Assembly: GCA_943704495.1 (NCBI GenBank)
Contig: CALSCR010000789.1
Span: forward strand, 1-20,304
Origin: Pigoraptor chileana
Taxonomy: Eukaryota > Opisthokonta > Filasterea
DNA: 20,304 nt
Reading direction: 5' to 3'
Below the pieces are notes generated by a model. It was not told where the DNA came from and made no database searches. It worked only from the letters and a program-made list of their open reading frames with translations. The translations under genes were made by a program, and so were the position numbers. Position 1 is the stretch's first letter, and each line of letters begins with the position of its first letter. Positions 1 through 9,731 of this stretch are shown here, piece by piece.

Positions 1-74
<74 letters not shown>
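1..74. repeat. (GT)37 microsatellite at the left edge
   Basis: A perfect GT dinucleotide run occupies the first 74 bases and probably continues beyond the window. A similar TG tract closes the window at the other end, so the window edges may reflect assembly limits at microsatellites. Confidence 0.97.
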
Positions 75-76
<2 letters not shown>

Positions 77-1336
77 AATTGGGGTGACGTGCGCAATGTT
101 TACATTTTGGAACGGGTACATTAATTTGAAAACAGTGCGCATTCTACCAAAATGTGTGGTAAACTCAATTTAGTGCACTCGAGCAAAGCCCCATTTTTCG
201 ACATAACATCCAGCAATTGCAACCTCGGAATTCAGCACTGAAAAGATTCAACGTCATGGAAACAAGTTTCTCAGTTCGTTTGAACTCTGCATAAGTGCTT
301 CATGGTCCGACACAGTATGGTTGTGAATGTGCGGGCGTTGGCGCATCTCCAGTGACCACACTATCACACTTACGTGGAACGCCGGCAACACCTGTCCATT
401 TGATCCGCCCTGTTGGTCCCGTCGTTGTCACTCCTGATGCACTCACATAGCTGACAGAACACCCGGCATCGCACGCCACCCGCTCTCGCACTCCACCATG
501 GGATCACTGGCACTGTCACAACTTCTGCGGACCTGTCATGGGGATGCGAACCAGTGGCGTTGTTCCAGGGTGCTTATGAGTCACCATCACCTATGTCCGT
601 CGGAAGGCGAAGGACAGAGACAGAGTGTGAAGGGTGATCGAAGCGGATGGACCACTGTGACCACGGTTGCGAATAATAAGTTCGCGTGGGACTCAGTGCG
701 ATCCCGTGCGTGACTACTGGAGGCCTGTCTGCTTAGCAATTATGTTTAGTGTTCCAACGTGTTCGACAACATATCGTAAAGATCAAGCAACTAACATATC
801 GTAAAGATACAAGCAACTAATATATCGTAAAGATACAAGCAACTAACATATCGTCAAGACACAAGCAACTAAAGAGAAAGACATGGCGAAGATTCTGGGC
901 AAGCAAGACAGAGTGTGTGTATGCATTGCTGCAGTGGTGCAGGCGTTGAATATTCGATTGCCATTGCCGCCTTGAGACCTTGGGCCGTCCAACGTTTTGA
1001 CTTGAATCTCACGAGTCCATGTATTTCGTGATCGGCGATCGGCCTCTGCCACTTGAATAACACCACGGCACAATAATAGCATTGGACTTCGGTTTGGCAC
1101 TACTTGCCATGCATAATATATTGATTGTGAATCGGATTAGAGCAGCCGGAGGTAAAAAATCCCGTGGCACGTGACAAACCGGCGGGAATTGTGAATGCGA
1201 GTAAATGGGTGATGTCAGATGTGAGTGGTCGTCATGAAAGCAGCCGCCATTTTGACAGGAAGATATTCCGCATGAGTCTGGCAAAGCACAACACGTGCGC
1301 CAGTTACGTTTGTTTGCCCTTATTGTCGATCAGGAA
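75..1336. other. Gene-free left flank
   Basis: No convincing coding exon was found here on either strand. Open frames are short (under about 95 codons), overlap one another and resemble no family I know. The stretch is more AT-rich than the coding parts, and it holds the 26-bp tandem repeat at 768-870. Undetected 5' exons or the promoter of the first gene could lie in its right part. Confidence 0.6.
768..870. repeat. 26-bp tandem repeat, four copies
   Basis: Four head-to-tail copies lie at 768-792 (25 bases, one base short), 793-818, 819-844 and 845-870. Each contains a core atatcgt-aagA-acaagcaact with a few substitutions. No gene overlaps it. Confidence 0.93.
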
Positions 1337-1465
1337 ATGCTCTCCGTGTGCGCGCGGAGCACGCGTCATGCAATACATGCGCAACTAGGTGTCGGCGCGG
1401 CTCAAGGATGCGGGGGGCAGCACGTGAGGAGGACAACAACGTTCGACTTTGCAAAGTTCATTTTG
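1337..1465 (+). CDS. Tentative first exon of the unrecognised gene
   Basis: An open frame starts at ATG 1337-1339 and ends at a donor (gtgggc) after base 1465. It would join in phase 0 to the exon at 1794. The last 15 codons, from 1421, look more protein-like (ending DFAKFIL) than the earlier part, so the real exon may instead begin at an acceptor cag at 1418-1420 with the start further upstream. Only frame compatibility supports it, with no family match. The following intron 1466-1793 is filled by a CA-rich tract. Confidence 0.3.
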
Positions 1466-1599
1466 GTGGGCGAGGAAGCAAGGACACGTGCATGGCGCGG
1501 GTGGTTGTACGATCGGAGCATGGGCATTGGGATGGTCGCAAGACATCCACGCCTCACATCCTTCTGATGCGTCACATCCTTCTGATCCGTCTACGAGTC

Positions 1600-1793
1600 G
1601 CAATATGGTTACGCACATATGCACACAGGCAACCTACACATTCGTTGTGCATACATTAGTCACACGCACATGCGTACATGCACGCATACATACGCATACA
1701 AATATGCACACACGCACTCGCACATATACACATACACACTCACACACTCATATATATGTACATACATACATACACATACGCGCACATACACAG
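1600..1793. repeat. CA/TA-rich microsatellite tract in an intron
   Basis: Interrupted CA, CATA and TATA repeats run up to the acceptor cacag at 1789-1793. On the sense strand of the flanking gene the tract reads CA. Open frames through it encode only His/Thr/Tyr-rich repeats and are not genes. Confidence 0.85.
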
Positions 1794-3510
1794 GGAACGC
1801 CCGATCTCAGTATCCCAGAGCCGCCAACGGCAGAGGGATGGCTCACAAACTCGTTTCCACCGCAGCTGGTGAGTCTCTTCCTTTGATTCCCTGCGTTGAT
1901 CAAAATGACGCGAGTGCCGGTGTGTGTGCTGTATTGCTAAGTGGAGCCGACCGTTGCATGCCAACACAGTTATTATACTCTGCACTCACAGCCCAAAGTC
2001 ACACAAACACACACGTGATGTACTTCCACAGACGGACCCGACGAACGGAGTAGGGCTGGCGCACGAGCAGCTCCGTTTGAAGCTGTGGATGTCGACTGTG
2101 GACCCGTATGTGGCCGTGCCAAATGTGCCGTTGTGGTCGAAGGGACCCCCCGCGTCGGTGTGGCGGGACCTTAGCAATCTCGTCGCAGAACACCTCTCCA
2201 AGAAGGTCGGGAGTGAAATGAGCACACACACAATCGACGAACTGAAGAGGGTTGTTGCAGAAGAGCTGCCGAACGTTGCCGAGCGAATATACACGGCGAC
2301 GGGGACAACCGGCTCGACCAAAGCACCGCGTGACCGAAATTCCCTTGGGGCTAGTTTTGCGTGCGTGTCGACCGCACTGACGAGGAAGAGCCTCGGAATC
2401 GCACGCCCAAGCCCCGCGACTCCGCTGACGCCGGACCAAGTGAACAACTTGAAGATGCAGACGCTGGTGCTTGTGAAGCTGACAATTGCGCTGGCGGGGT
2501 CTGCCACGGCCGATGCGAGGCTGGGCAAGAGCCACACAAACGCCGGAATTGTCGAACTGATGGGAGCATGCGTGCTCGTGCGGTTTTACTCCCTCGTTCC
2601 CGCGATATTGCGCGGCGCTGGCAATGTGTGTAGAGAGTACATCAGCTCTTTCAATGGCAAGAAATTTGCTGTGGAGTGCCCGCCGTTCTACTGTGTCGGA
2701 ACACGATGGATGGGGCACGTGGAAGATCTGCTGGAGGATCTGGGGGCGATGGCGGCCGGCGATGCGTCGTGCGCCCCGGCCTCGTGGGAGGACAGCCACG
2801 AGATGTTTTTCATGGGCACTGCTCGGCTGCGGCTGGAGGGAATCCTGCTCAGGATATCCACGGGGGCGTATGCCGACTTTGTCCAGCGCGAGCCGTGGGC
2901 GGGGGGCCAGCGCGGCAGTCCGCTCGACGCCCTCAGAGCAGCCCACGGCGCGGTGTTCGCCGCGTCGTCGCAGTCGATCTCGGGCGAATATGTCGTCCCC
3001 GACGCCCTGTATGAGCTGGCGGCGCACACGATGGTGGGCGTCCCGGGTGTTGTCGAGAGGAATCCCGAGGCGGCGGCAAGGCATCTGATCGAGGGATGGA
3101 AGCGTGGCTCTGCTCGCTGCGCCGAGACCGTTGCGTCGGGTGCGATCCCCGGCCTTGCAAGCGAGCGGGAGGCGGCCGACGCTCGCGTTGTGGCGGCGGT
3201 CATGGGCTCAAGCCCCTCTACGGCGTGGCTGGTCGCTGAGTTCACCAGGAAGAGCAGGCAGCTCCTGGCGTCCGTGTTCCGAGCACACCTTTGCACGCAG
3301 TTCATGGACGTGGTGCCGTCGGAACGGCAGTTGCGCGTGTCCAAATGGGGTGCTGCAGCAATGCGATCGCGGCAACCGCCCCGTCCGCCGTTCCCGTCGA
3401 CAGGCATCGCCGAGCAGAATGCGCTGCGCACGCGGTCGATGCAGGCAGACATCGCAGCACCGCCGCCGACGCTGCTCATTGGCGACGACAAGTACGGAAT
3501 GGACATGTGA
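1794..3510 (+). CDS. Unrecognised protein gene, C-terminal 518 codons
   Basis: Two exons are well supported: 1794-1868 (25 codons, acceptor cacag, donor gtgagt) and 2032-3510 (493 codons including TGA 3508-3510, acceptor ccacag). They join in phase 0. The long exon has the GC-rich third positions of the neighbouring genes. The protein begins with a Pro-rich stretch, continues through a mixed, mostly helical-looking region (alternating Leu/Val/Ala with charged residues), and ends in a Ser/Pro/Arg-rich tail closing with DDKYGMDM. I see no signal peptide, clear membrane segment or catalytic motif, and I do not recognise a family. Its 5' end is uncertain: see the tentative exon at 1337-1465. It converges with the large minus-strand gene that ends at 4403. 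Long open frames on the opposite strand are shadows of GC-rich coding sequence. Confidence 0.72.
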
Positions 3511-4402
3511 TGCAGGCGCACAGAGTCCCTCTCGGGGCTTGTAAGTAGTCCCCTCGACGCACACCCTGTTGCGGAAGACATCGGTCGTGTTTGTGCGTGG
3601 TCACAGCTGTGTGATGTGCGGGTGATGGAACGACGCGCAGTGGGGTGTCCTCCAGAGCAGCCGCGGGACTCGCGTGTCCACATGGCATCTGAGGCGATGC
3701 ATGCATGCACACGGATGTCAACGACCGACCGACAAGAGAAAGAGTCATTGGTCGCCGGTCGAAACGCACCAACCGGATATTAAGGCAATAACCTGTACGC
3801 GTCCTCGGTCCATATGTGGCATTCTCATCCCCTCCCGGACCATGTCAGGCGTTGCCGTCCCTCCTGGTCACCAGGCATTCTTCTGGGCTTCTGGCACGTT
3901 CATCGCCACTCATTATGTGAACGCTATGACTCCATTGAAATACCAATGGCTCCAGTTTGACTGATGTGTTTTATGATAGTGAGTTCATTGAGCTAGGCCT
4001 GACCCCACTCCATTGAGGCGGAATTGGGTTAGCACGCCATGGATCCATCATTGTCTTCTCACTCTCGCTCTCACCCCTCACTCTCAGTCACTCTCACTTC
4101 CTCTATTGTGAATTTCCACAGCACCAACATGCGTCACCCTCACCCCGTCACCTTGAGGCTCAGCTGGATTACAAAGCGGCACATGTGCACTCTATCATTC
4201 CTTTTCTTCCCTCAGCCCGACGCCTCCATTTACGAAATCGGCCTCAGGCAACTGAAACGGCCATATGCAAAGCTATTAAACCATTGAATTAGCCATTGCA
4301 CTCGACAGTTGCACCTCTGCACGTTCGCACACTGTTTAGTTCAGTATGCGTGACTAAGTACAACACGCCCATGCAGGGCATGCTTGGTCAGCTCCAGTCG
4401 AC
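3511..4402. other. Spacer between convergent genes
   Basis: This holds the 3' flanks of the first gene (+) and of the repeat-protein gene (-). No protein-like open frame, tRNA or clear AATAAA signal was seen. A pyrimidine-rich TCTC/CACTCTC stretch lies at about 4052-4104, and short CCATTGA/CCATTGC strings recur at 3940-4300. No terminator structure is evident. Confidence 0.6.
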
Positions 4403-7400
4403 TCATTTGCGCGCTGCAGGAGGAGCATCCCGCATCAAGCCATCGATCAGAGCCGCCATGTCCGGACACAGCGTATGCATTTCGCTTGCGATTCCGTCGC
4501 CCACGCATTGAAGCAGGTCGCTGATCTCTTCAAGAGCCACGCTTGTCTGCGGAGAGCCACAGAGGAGCAGTCAAGTGGGGTGCGAGATTGCGGGTGAGCG
4601 AGGATTACACACAGTACACAGCCCACAACACACATCAGACAATGCACCAACACACTCACACATCACAAATCACACATCCACATCACACAACACACATCAC
4701 ATCAAGAGACACGCGCAGGTTCACGTACTCACCTCCTCGTGAATAACAAGTTCCAGATCGGCACTGGACGACTCTGACGTCACCAGCAATTGTAATCGCC
4801 CTGATGCATACCACGGCAATAGCATAGCAGAGATCAGCTCAACATCCACGCAAATACAGGTTGGGTGCGAACGTGCACGTTACACAAGATTCACACAAAT
4901 ATACACAAATATATACACATAAGAGTGGGAAAGTAATTGTGCGCAGGTATGCAAGAGTGTTGTGTCGGTGTACGCACCCCGCACGGCCTCGTTGAAGGCA
5001 GCTGTGCTCGTGCACGAATGCGACGATAGCAGCCAATCGACCTTCCTCACATACTCGGCGTACATTAAATTGAGGAGTCCCAAGTCAACACGACTCGCCG
5101 CCTGCCCGGATCGGGGGTTTGGGAGTGGGAGGTGGTGAGCATCACGCGCGTATGAGCTATGAGACTAGAAACGGACACAGACGCATACACACACACACAT
5201 ACACACATACACCCACATACACACACACATACGCATACAGTCACACACGCACACACCTCGTCCCCCGCAGTCGCCTCGGACCCCTCGAGTTCGGCGGCAA
5301 TAAGCTCGCGGATGGTCAGACTGAGGCCTAGCAGGTAGTCCACCTGCTCCACCACGCTGTGGAACATCCGAAACACGCTCGGTAATATAGCAAAGTCCTG
5401 ATGACACCATGATGCGTCGTTCAGTCAGTGTGGAGAAGCAAACACATTCCCAACGAATTGGCTAAACAGGCACACATATACATACATGCACGCACACACA
5501 GAAGCGAACCTTTTTCACTGCGGCTGCAACAAGTAGCCATCGATACGCGGCAAGGACGTTCCCAGCGACCCACTCATCGCGCGCACGCGCATTTGCGTGG
5601 GCTACGGCAGTCTGCACGCTGGCCGGCCGTCCTGCGTCGGCGTCGGTGCGAGAGAGCCAAAGCGTCGCCTTGTCTTTGGCGCGGAACACCGTTGTGTGCG
5701 GCGCCGTTGGGTCAGCGCTCGGGAGAAGGCTCACAAACACGCTGCGCAAACAAAAATGAGTTGCGTGCGTTGGAGGAGAAGACATGCCGATTTCAAGATA
5801 AATTAATTATGCCGATGGGGTGTAGAACAGAATATGCAGCGGACGGAGATGTGGGATTCAAATCAGTGTCTTAGGCGCTGTGCCCATGGACTCAACAAGA
5901 GAGAGAGAGTGTGTATGTGTGTGTGAGGAAAAGAGGGAGAGAGATGGAGGGTGGGAGAGAGAAGGGGGCGAGAGAGAGAGGAGAGAGGGGAAGGGGGGAG
6001 GGAAAGAAGACAAAGATATTGACAGTGAGATGTCCAATCGTCCGGGCGTTCAAACACAGATGCAGAATCACGTGACATCCACACGCGGCCGCAGCTCACT
6101 CTGCATTTCCTGATCCATAATGCAGCACAAAGTGCTTTGTGACAGCAACGTAACGCCAATCCATCGGGAAATATGCCTGCGGAGCAAACGGTGCAACAAG
6201 TGGAACGCAGAGGGCCCCATAAGCAGCCACATTACTATTACTTGCATATTAACTGACCAAAGACTAGAGACGCTAGGGTGGAGACCACTGCGTATAAAAT
6301 GGTGATCATACATAACAACACACATAACAAACAAAGCACATTGACAGCAGCCCACGCTTAGAGAAAATGGCACAGAGGCACAAAAGGAGCCTCAGTGAGG
6401 CCACACACTCACTCGTAGGCGAATGGGCTGTCTGTTCGATGCAGCCCGCGCAACATCCGTCAGAAAGAGGGAGCGCTGGGCAGTCGCCGTCGACAGCGTC
6501 CATTTTGCGTCGCCCACGCGGAATTCTGTCGCGGGGCGTGATCGTCCGTGGCAAGAGCAATTAGAAAGCGGGATGACTACACGCCGACAAACAGACATGA
6601 TGTGGACCCCATCCACACTGGACCCCATCCACACTGAACCCTATCCACAGTGATGCAAGGAGCTTAAAAATAGCAGTTAGCACAAACTAACCACATAAAA
6701 GGCCATTGTAGCTCCTTCCAAGAGCCCCGATGCCCATATATTTTCACATTGAGTGCGCTCACCATGAATGTAGGCAACGCTCTTCTCGGCCATGTCGAGC
6801 GCGCTTCCGTAGACATTGCGTGCAAATAAATGCAGCGAATCCTCGAGTGTCGGTCCCTCCGCATAGTAGTCCTCACGCACATCCACCTCCGTCACGTGCG
6901 GTAAGCATCGCCCATACAGAATGGTCCGCCCGCAAAACGCCGTGCTGAATGTGATCTTGCTGGAGCCCTGCCGCCACGTAATGTTGCCATTGGCAACGGC
7001 GGACAGTTTGTCGAGAAGCGTCTCCAGGTGTGCGGCGTCTGCAAGCGCGATTGCCGCGTGCGAGCCAAACAGCTGCTTCCCGGGCAGACCGTACACGTGG
7101 GCGCCGGGGTCGATCATTGGGACGGACGAGTTCACCGCCCGCTTCAGTATGGCGGCGTCCGCTTCCGCCCAGTGATCGACGCGGTGCACAGCAAGACGCA
7201 GCTGGCGGACGAGAAGGGGATACGGATTCGCAGCAAGCACGGGGGCGGTGAACGCCTCCACGAGGCCCTCGAAGAAGACCGAGTCCAGGCGCATGTCGAC
7301 GGCATATTGCAGTATAGTTGCTTCGTATCGCACCGACGACGGACCCGACTGGTGCGCGCCCGCAAGACGGACGCTGAGCACCATGGCCGTGTCGTTGAGC

Positions 7401-9370
7401 GGGGATTCCGCGCCGTGGGCCACCTCGTGCGACGCTCCGCCGGCGTCGACGGCGTCCCCAGCGGCCCTCCCCTTTCTCAGCGTCTTGTCTGCCTTTACAT
7501 CCCTCTCCCCGCCCTTGCCGCCCTTGCCCTTGCGCTGCCCAGCCACTGGCTGCCCCAGCTTCTTGCCGTCTTGGGCAGGTCCACCCACACGGTCACGCAC
7601 CCGTGCAGCCTGCACCAAAGCGTGCTCTTCCGTTATCAGTCGCAAGTGGCGGGAGACGCAGTCGGCGACCGTCTTCCGCGCGTCGCCAAATGCAGCCACG
7701 GCCTCCGCCAGCATGTTGATGCCGATCGCCCCCAGGTACCGCGACAGGCTCTCCAGGTGTCGCACCAGGGGACTCACCCGTGCAGATGTTTGGGGAGGCC
7801 GCTGCATGTGCCTTGCGACGGCATCCACACGCCGGTCAATGGCGGCCCTCAGCGACTCGAGTTCTGACAGACAAGCGCTTCCATTGCGTCCCATGAGCGC
7901 ACCAATGCTCTCGTAAAACTCGCCAAAGGTCGACGCAAGGACGACTGACACTGAAGAGCGGGCGCCGCCCCGCGCAGACTCCTCGAGTATCCGCGCGAGG
8001 GTTCGAGCCTGGGAGCCAGCGGCGCACAGACGCACGGCAATTGTACGATTGACGCGCGCCAGAGCCACGAGTGTGTCGTCGCGTCCCTCCGCCGCCGCCA
8101 GCATGGCCGCCTGCTCGTACGCCGGGTAGGGATTGCCCGCGTGCGACGAGTGGCCGCCCGCGTGTGCGTTGCGCGCGACGGCGATGCGTATGGACGCCAC
8201 TCCCGCGCCTGCGAGCGACGCCGACGGCCGCCCCTCAAATAGCGACGCATACGTCTCCGCATGACGCCGCTCAAAGAAGACGCCCTCGCACAGCGACTCG
8301 TGTGCATATGCGGCCGTTGTCTCGAGGGCCGGTGCCCCCGACGACCGCCCCCGCCAGTGGAACACGTGGTCTTTGCGCCCAAGCCGATAGACGCTTGAGA
8401 CAGATCCCGCAACACGCAGACGCAGCCTAAATACGCCGTCAATGTGTATGGGCGAGTGCTTCGCGACTGCCACCTTCACCGCCGACACGAGGCCCTCGCG
8501 GTTGCGCGCAACCATTTCGGGCGTCCACAGCGAGGAGTCGTCGCTGTCTGTTCCGATGGCGAGCCCAAGGAACATCCGGTCCTCCCCAGAGTCGAACGTG
8601 AGTGCGTCGCGGAGCACATTCTGTGCAAAAAGGTCAATACCGCGCGCCTTGTCCGCACCCATCAATACATAGTCCTGGCGGATGCGAAGCAGGGTTGGCG
8701 TTGGCGAGATTGCATCGTAGTGGACGTAGGCGCCTGCGAGGGAGGGCAGCATTTGGCAGCGACAGTCCCCGCTGGCCTCTATCACGTGACGAGTTGAGTC
8801 CGCTACGGCAGGCAGCAGCAGCCGCACGGAGAACGGGTCGGCGGTGCGCACAATCGCACGGATGCCCCATAACTCAGAGCCCGCAGGGACGCCGATGGTG
8901 CGCGCAATCTCAAGGGGGCTTGACGGCGCGGCGTCGGCGGTGTCGAAGAAAGCGCGCGCGGCGAGTTCGTCGACGCTTTCGCGGAGGAGGCCAAAGAGCT
9001 GCTCCTTCTTGCGCAGCCGCCGCACAAAGCCCGGGTACGGATTCGCCGGGAGCTGCCGCATGGTGAGCAGCAGGCGGTAGAGGCTTCCAATGGCTGCGAG
9101 GAGGCCGGTCGTCTGCGCGTATTCGGCAACAACGTGCAGGGGTCGGCCGCCCCCTATGCTCGCCAGCAGCCGCGCGAGCGCATCCTCCACGTGCTGTCCT
9201 GTTGGACGCCCATCCTCCCGCGACGTGGCACGTGGCGTCGGAATGGAGTCTGTCAATACGCTGCCGTTGTCGGTGTCATCCGAGTCGGACTCAGGGGCAT
9301 CGTCGTTGTTGTGTTTGTTGTTTGCGACAGAGGCGTCGTCGGGGCGGCGGTTGCCATGGAAGTGGGCCAT
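4403..9370 (-). CDS. Large protein of ~300-residue tandem repeats
   Basis: Eight exons, listed in reading order: 9370-6763, 6525-6413, 6176-6100, 5741-5510, 5397-5257, 5101-4985, 4837-4733, 4546-4403. They total 3,537 nt, so 1,178 residues plus TGA (4403-4405). Every junction keeps phase with GT donors and AG acceptors. I chose the first in-frame ATG (9368-9370). Residues 1-60 are polar and acidic. The motif NPYP recurs at residues 110, 413 and 715, a period near 302. Copies 1 and 3 also share a Tyr-Ala 26 residues before NPYP, then VRxLR, GxxLWG/GxxLFG, a DY pair, and LFAQNV/LFARNV about 135 residues on. Trp-Thr (282 and 878) and a His-aromatic-Gly string (338 and 926) follow, the later ones lying in exons 2-3, which supports those splices. 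Copy 2 is diverged and carries an inserted loop. A truncated fourth copy may start near 1013. A Lys/Gly-rich loop lies near residues 585-610. No family or enzyme motif is recognised; a helical scaffold is my inference. Confidence 0.8.
4606..4700. repeat. CA-rich tract in the last intron of the repeat-protein gene
   Basis: Interrupted CACA/CATCACA repeats fill much of the intron 4547-4732. On the gene's sense strand (minus) the tract reads TG and lies just downstream of the 5' splice site. Confidence 0.8.
5179..5256. repeat. CA microsatellite at a 5' splice site
   Basis: CA repeats with CATA interruptions reach base 5256, directly next to exon 5257-5397 of the minus-strand gene. On the sense strand the donor GTGTGTGCG is itself the first unit of the TG tract. 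Confidence 0.88.
5897..6010. repeat. GA-rich purine tract in an intron
   Basis: A GA/GGGA purine run with a short TG interruption lies in the intron 5742-6099 of the minus-strand gene. On the sense strand it is a long pyrimidine tract, but it sits about 150-250 bases before the acceptor. Confidence 0.85.
6604..6651. repeat. 16-bp tandem repeat, three copies, in an intron
   Basis: Copies lie at 6604-6619, 6620-6635 (identical to the first) and 6636-6651 (diverged), with the core ggaccccatccacact. The repeat is in the first intron (6526-6762) of the minus-strand gene. Confidence 0.9.
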
Positions 9371-9731
9371 GGGCGAGTGAGCGCCCCTCACAGCACCCAC
9401 TCACATTCACTCGGGCGGTTCAGGCGCCGCATGCGTCCTCACTTTCAGCACTAATTTCTGCTTGGTCTTTCTCTTGTGTCTTGCACTGATGCGTAATCTT
9501 TTGCGATTAAACGCAGTAAATACGACTGACGTTTCGGCCGTACTTGTTTAACTTAGTTATCATGACGTCACGGTGGGTTGATGAAGACGGCACTGAAATG
9601 GGCAGAGTACTTGGACAGATGTAGTGTCTTAATTGACGACTTAAAGTGCTTACAGAACGAGAAAAGGAGAGAGCGAGAGAGAGCGTGTGTGTATGTGCGT
9701 TGCGTGTGCGTTGCGTGACGAACGAAAAGAG
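9371..9731. promoter_or_regulatory. Shared spacer of a divergent gene pair
   Basis: These 361 bases separate the ATG of the repeat-protein gene (-, 9370) from the ATG of the Maf gene (+, 9732), so both promoters and 5' leaders must lie here or be very short. No TATA box is obvious. A perfect TGACGTCA palindrome sits at 9563-9570. A GA-rich then TG-rich stretch (about 9655-9710) precedes the Maf start. Confidence 0.45.
9563..9570. promoter_or_regulatory. CRE-like palindrome TGACGTCA
   Basis: The full 8-bp palindrome bound by CREB/ATF-type bZIP proteins in other eukaryotes is centred in the divergent spacer. The same octamer also occurs inside coding exons of this window (for example near 10773 and 19147), so its presence alone does not prove function. 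Confidence 0.25.

Noticed and set aside
1449-1886. His/Thr-rich reading frames over the CA tract
   Set aside because: They are low-complexity translation of microsatellite. Only the short segment 1794-1868 fits as an exon.
1999-3710. Minus-strand open frames of 361 and 340 codons opposite the first gene
   Set aside because: They are antisense to a coding exon with clear splice support. They are rich in Arg/Pro/Ser, as expected for the shadow of GC-rich codons, and match no family.
5850-5895. tRNA-like fragment (GGATTCAAATC with TCTTAGGCGC)
   Set aside because: T-arm-like and D-arm-like words occur in the wrong order and spacing, and no acceptor stem or anticodon arm can be folded.
6291-6298. 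TATA-box-like tataaaa on the plus strand
   Set aside because: It lies inside an intron of the minus-strand gene with no plus-strand gene downstream.
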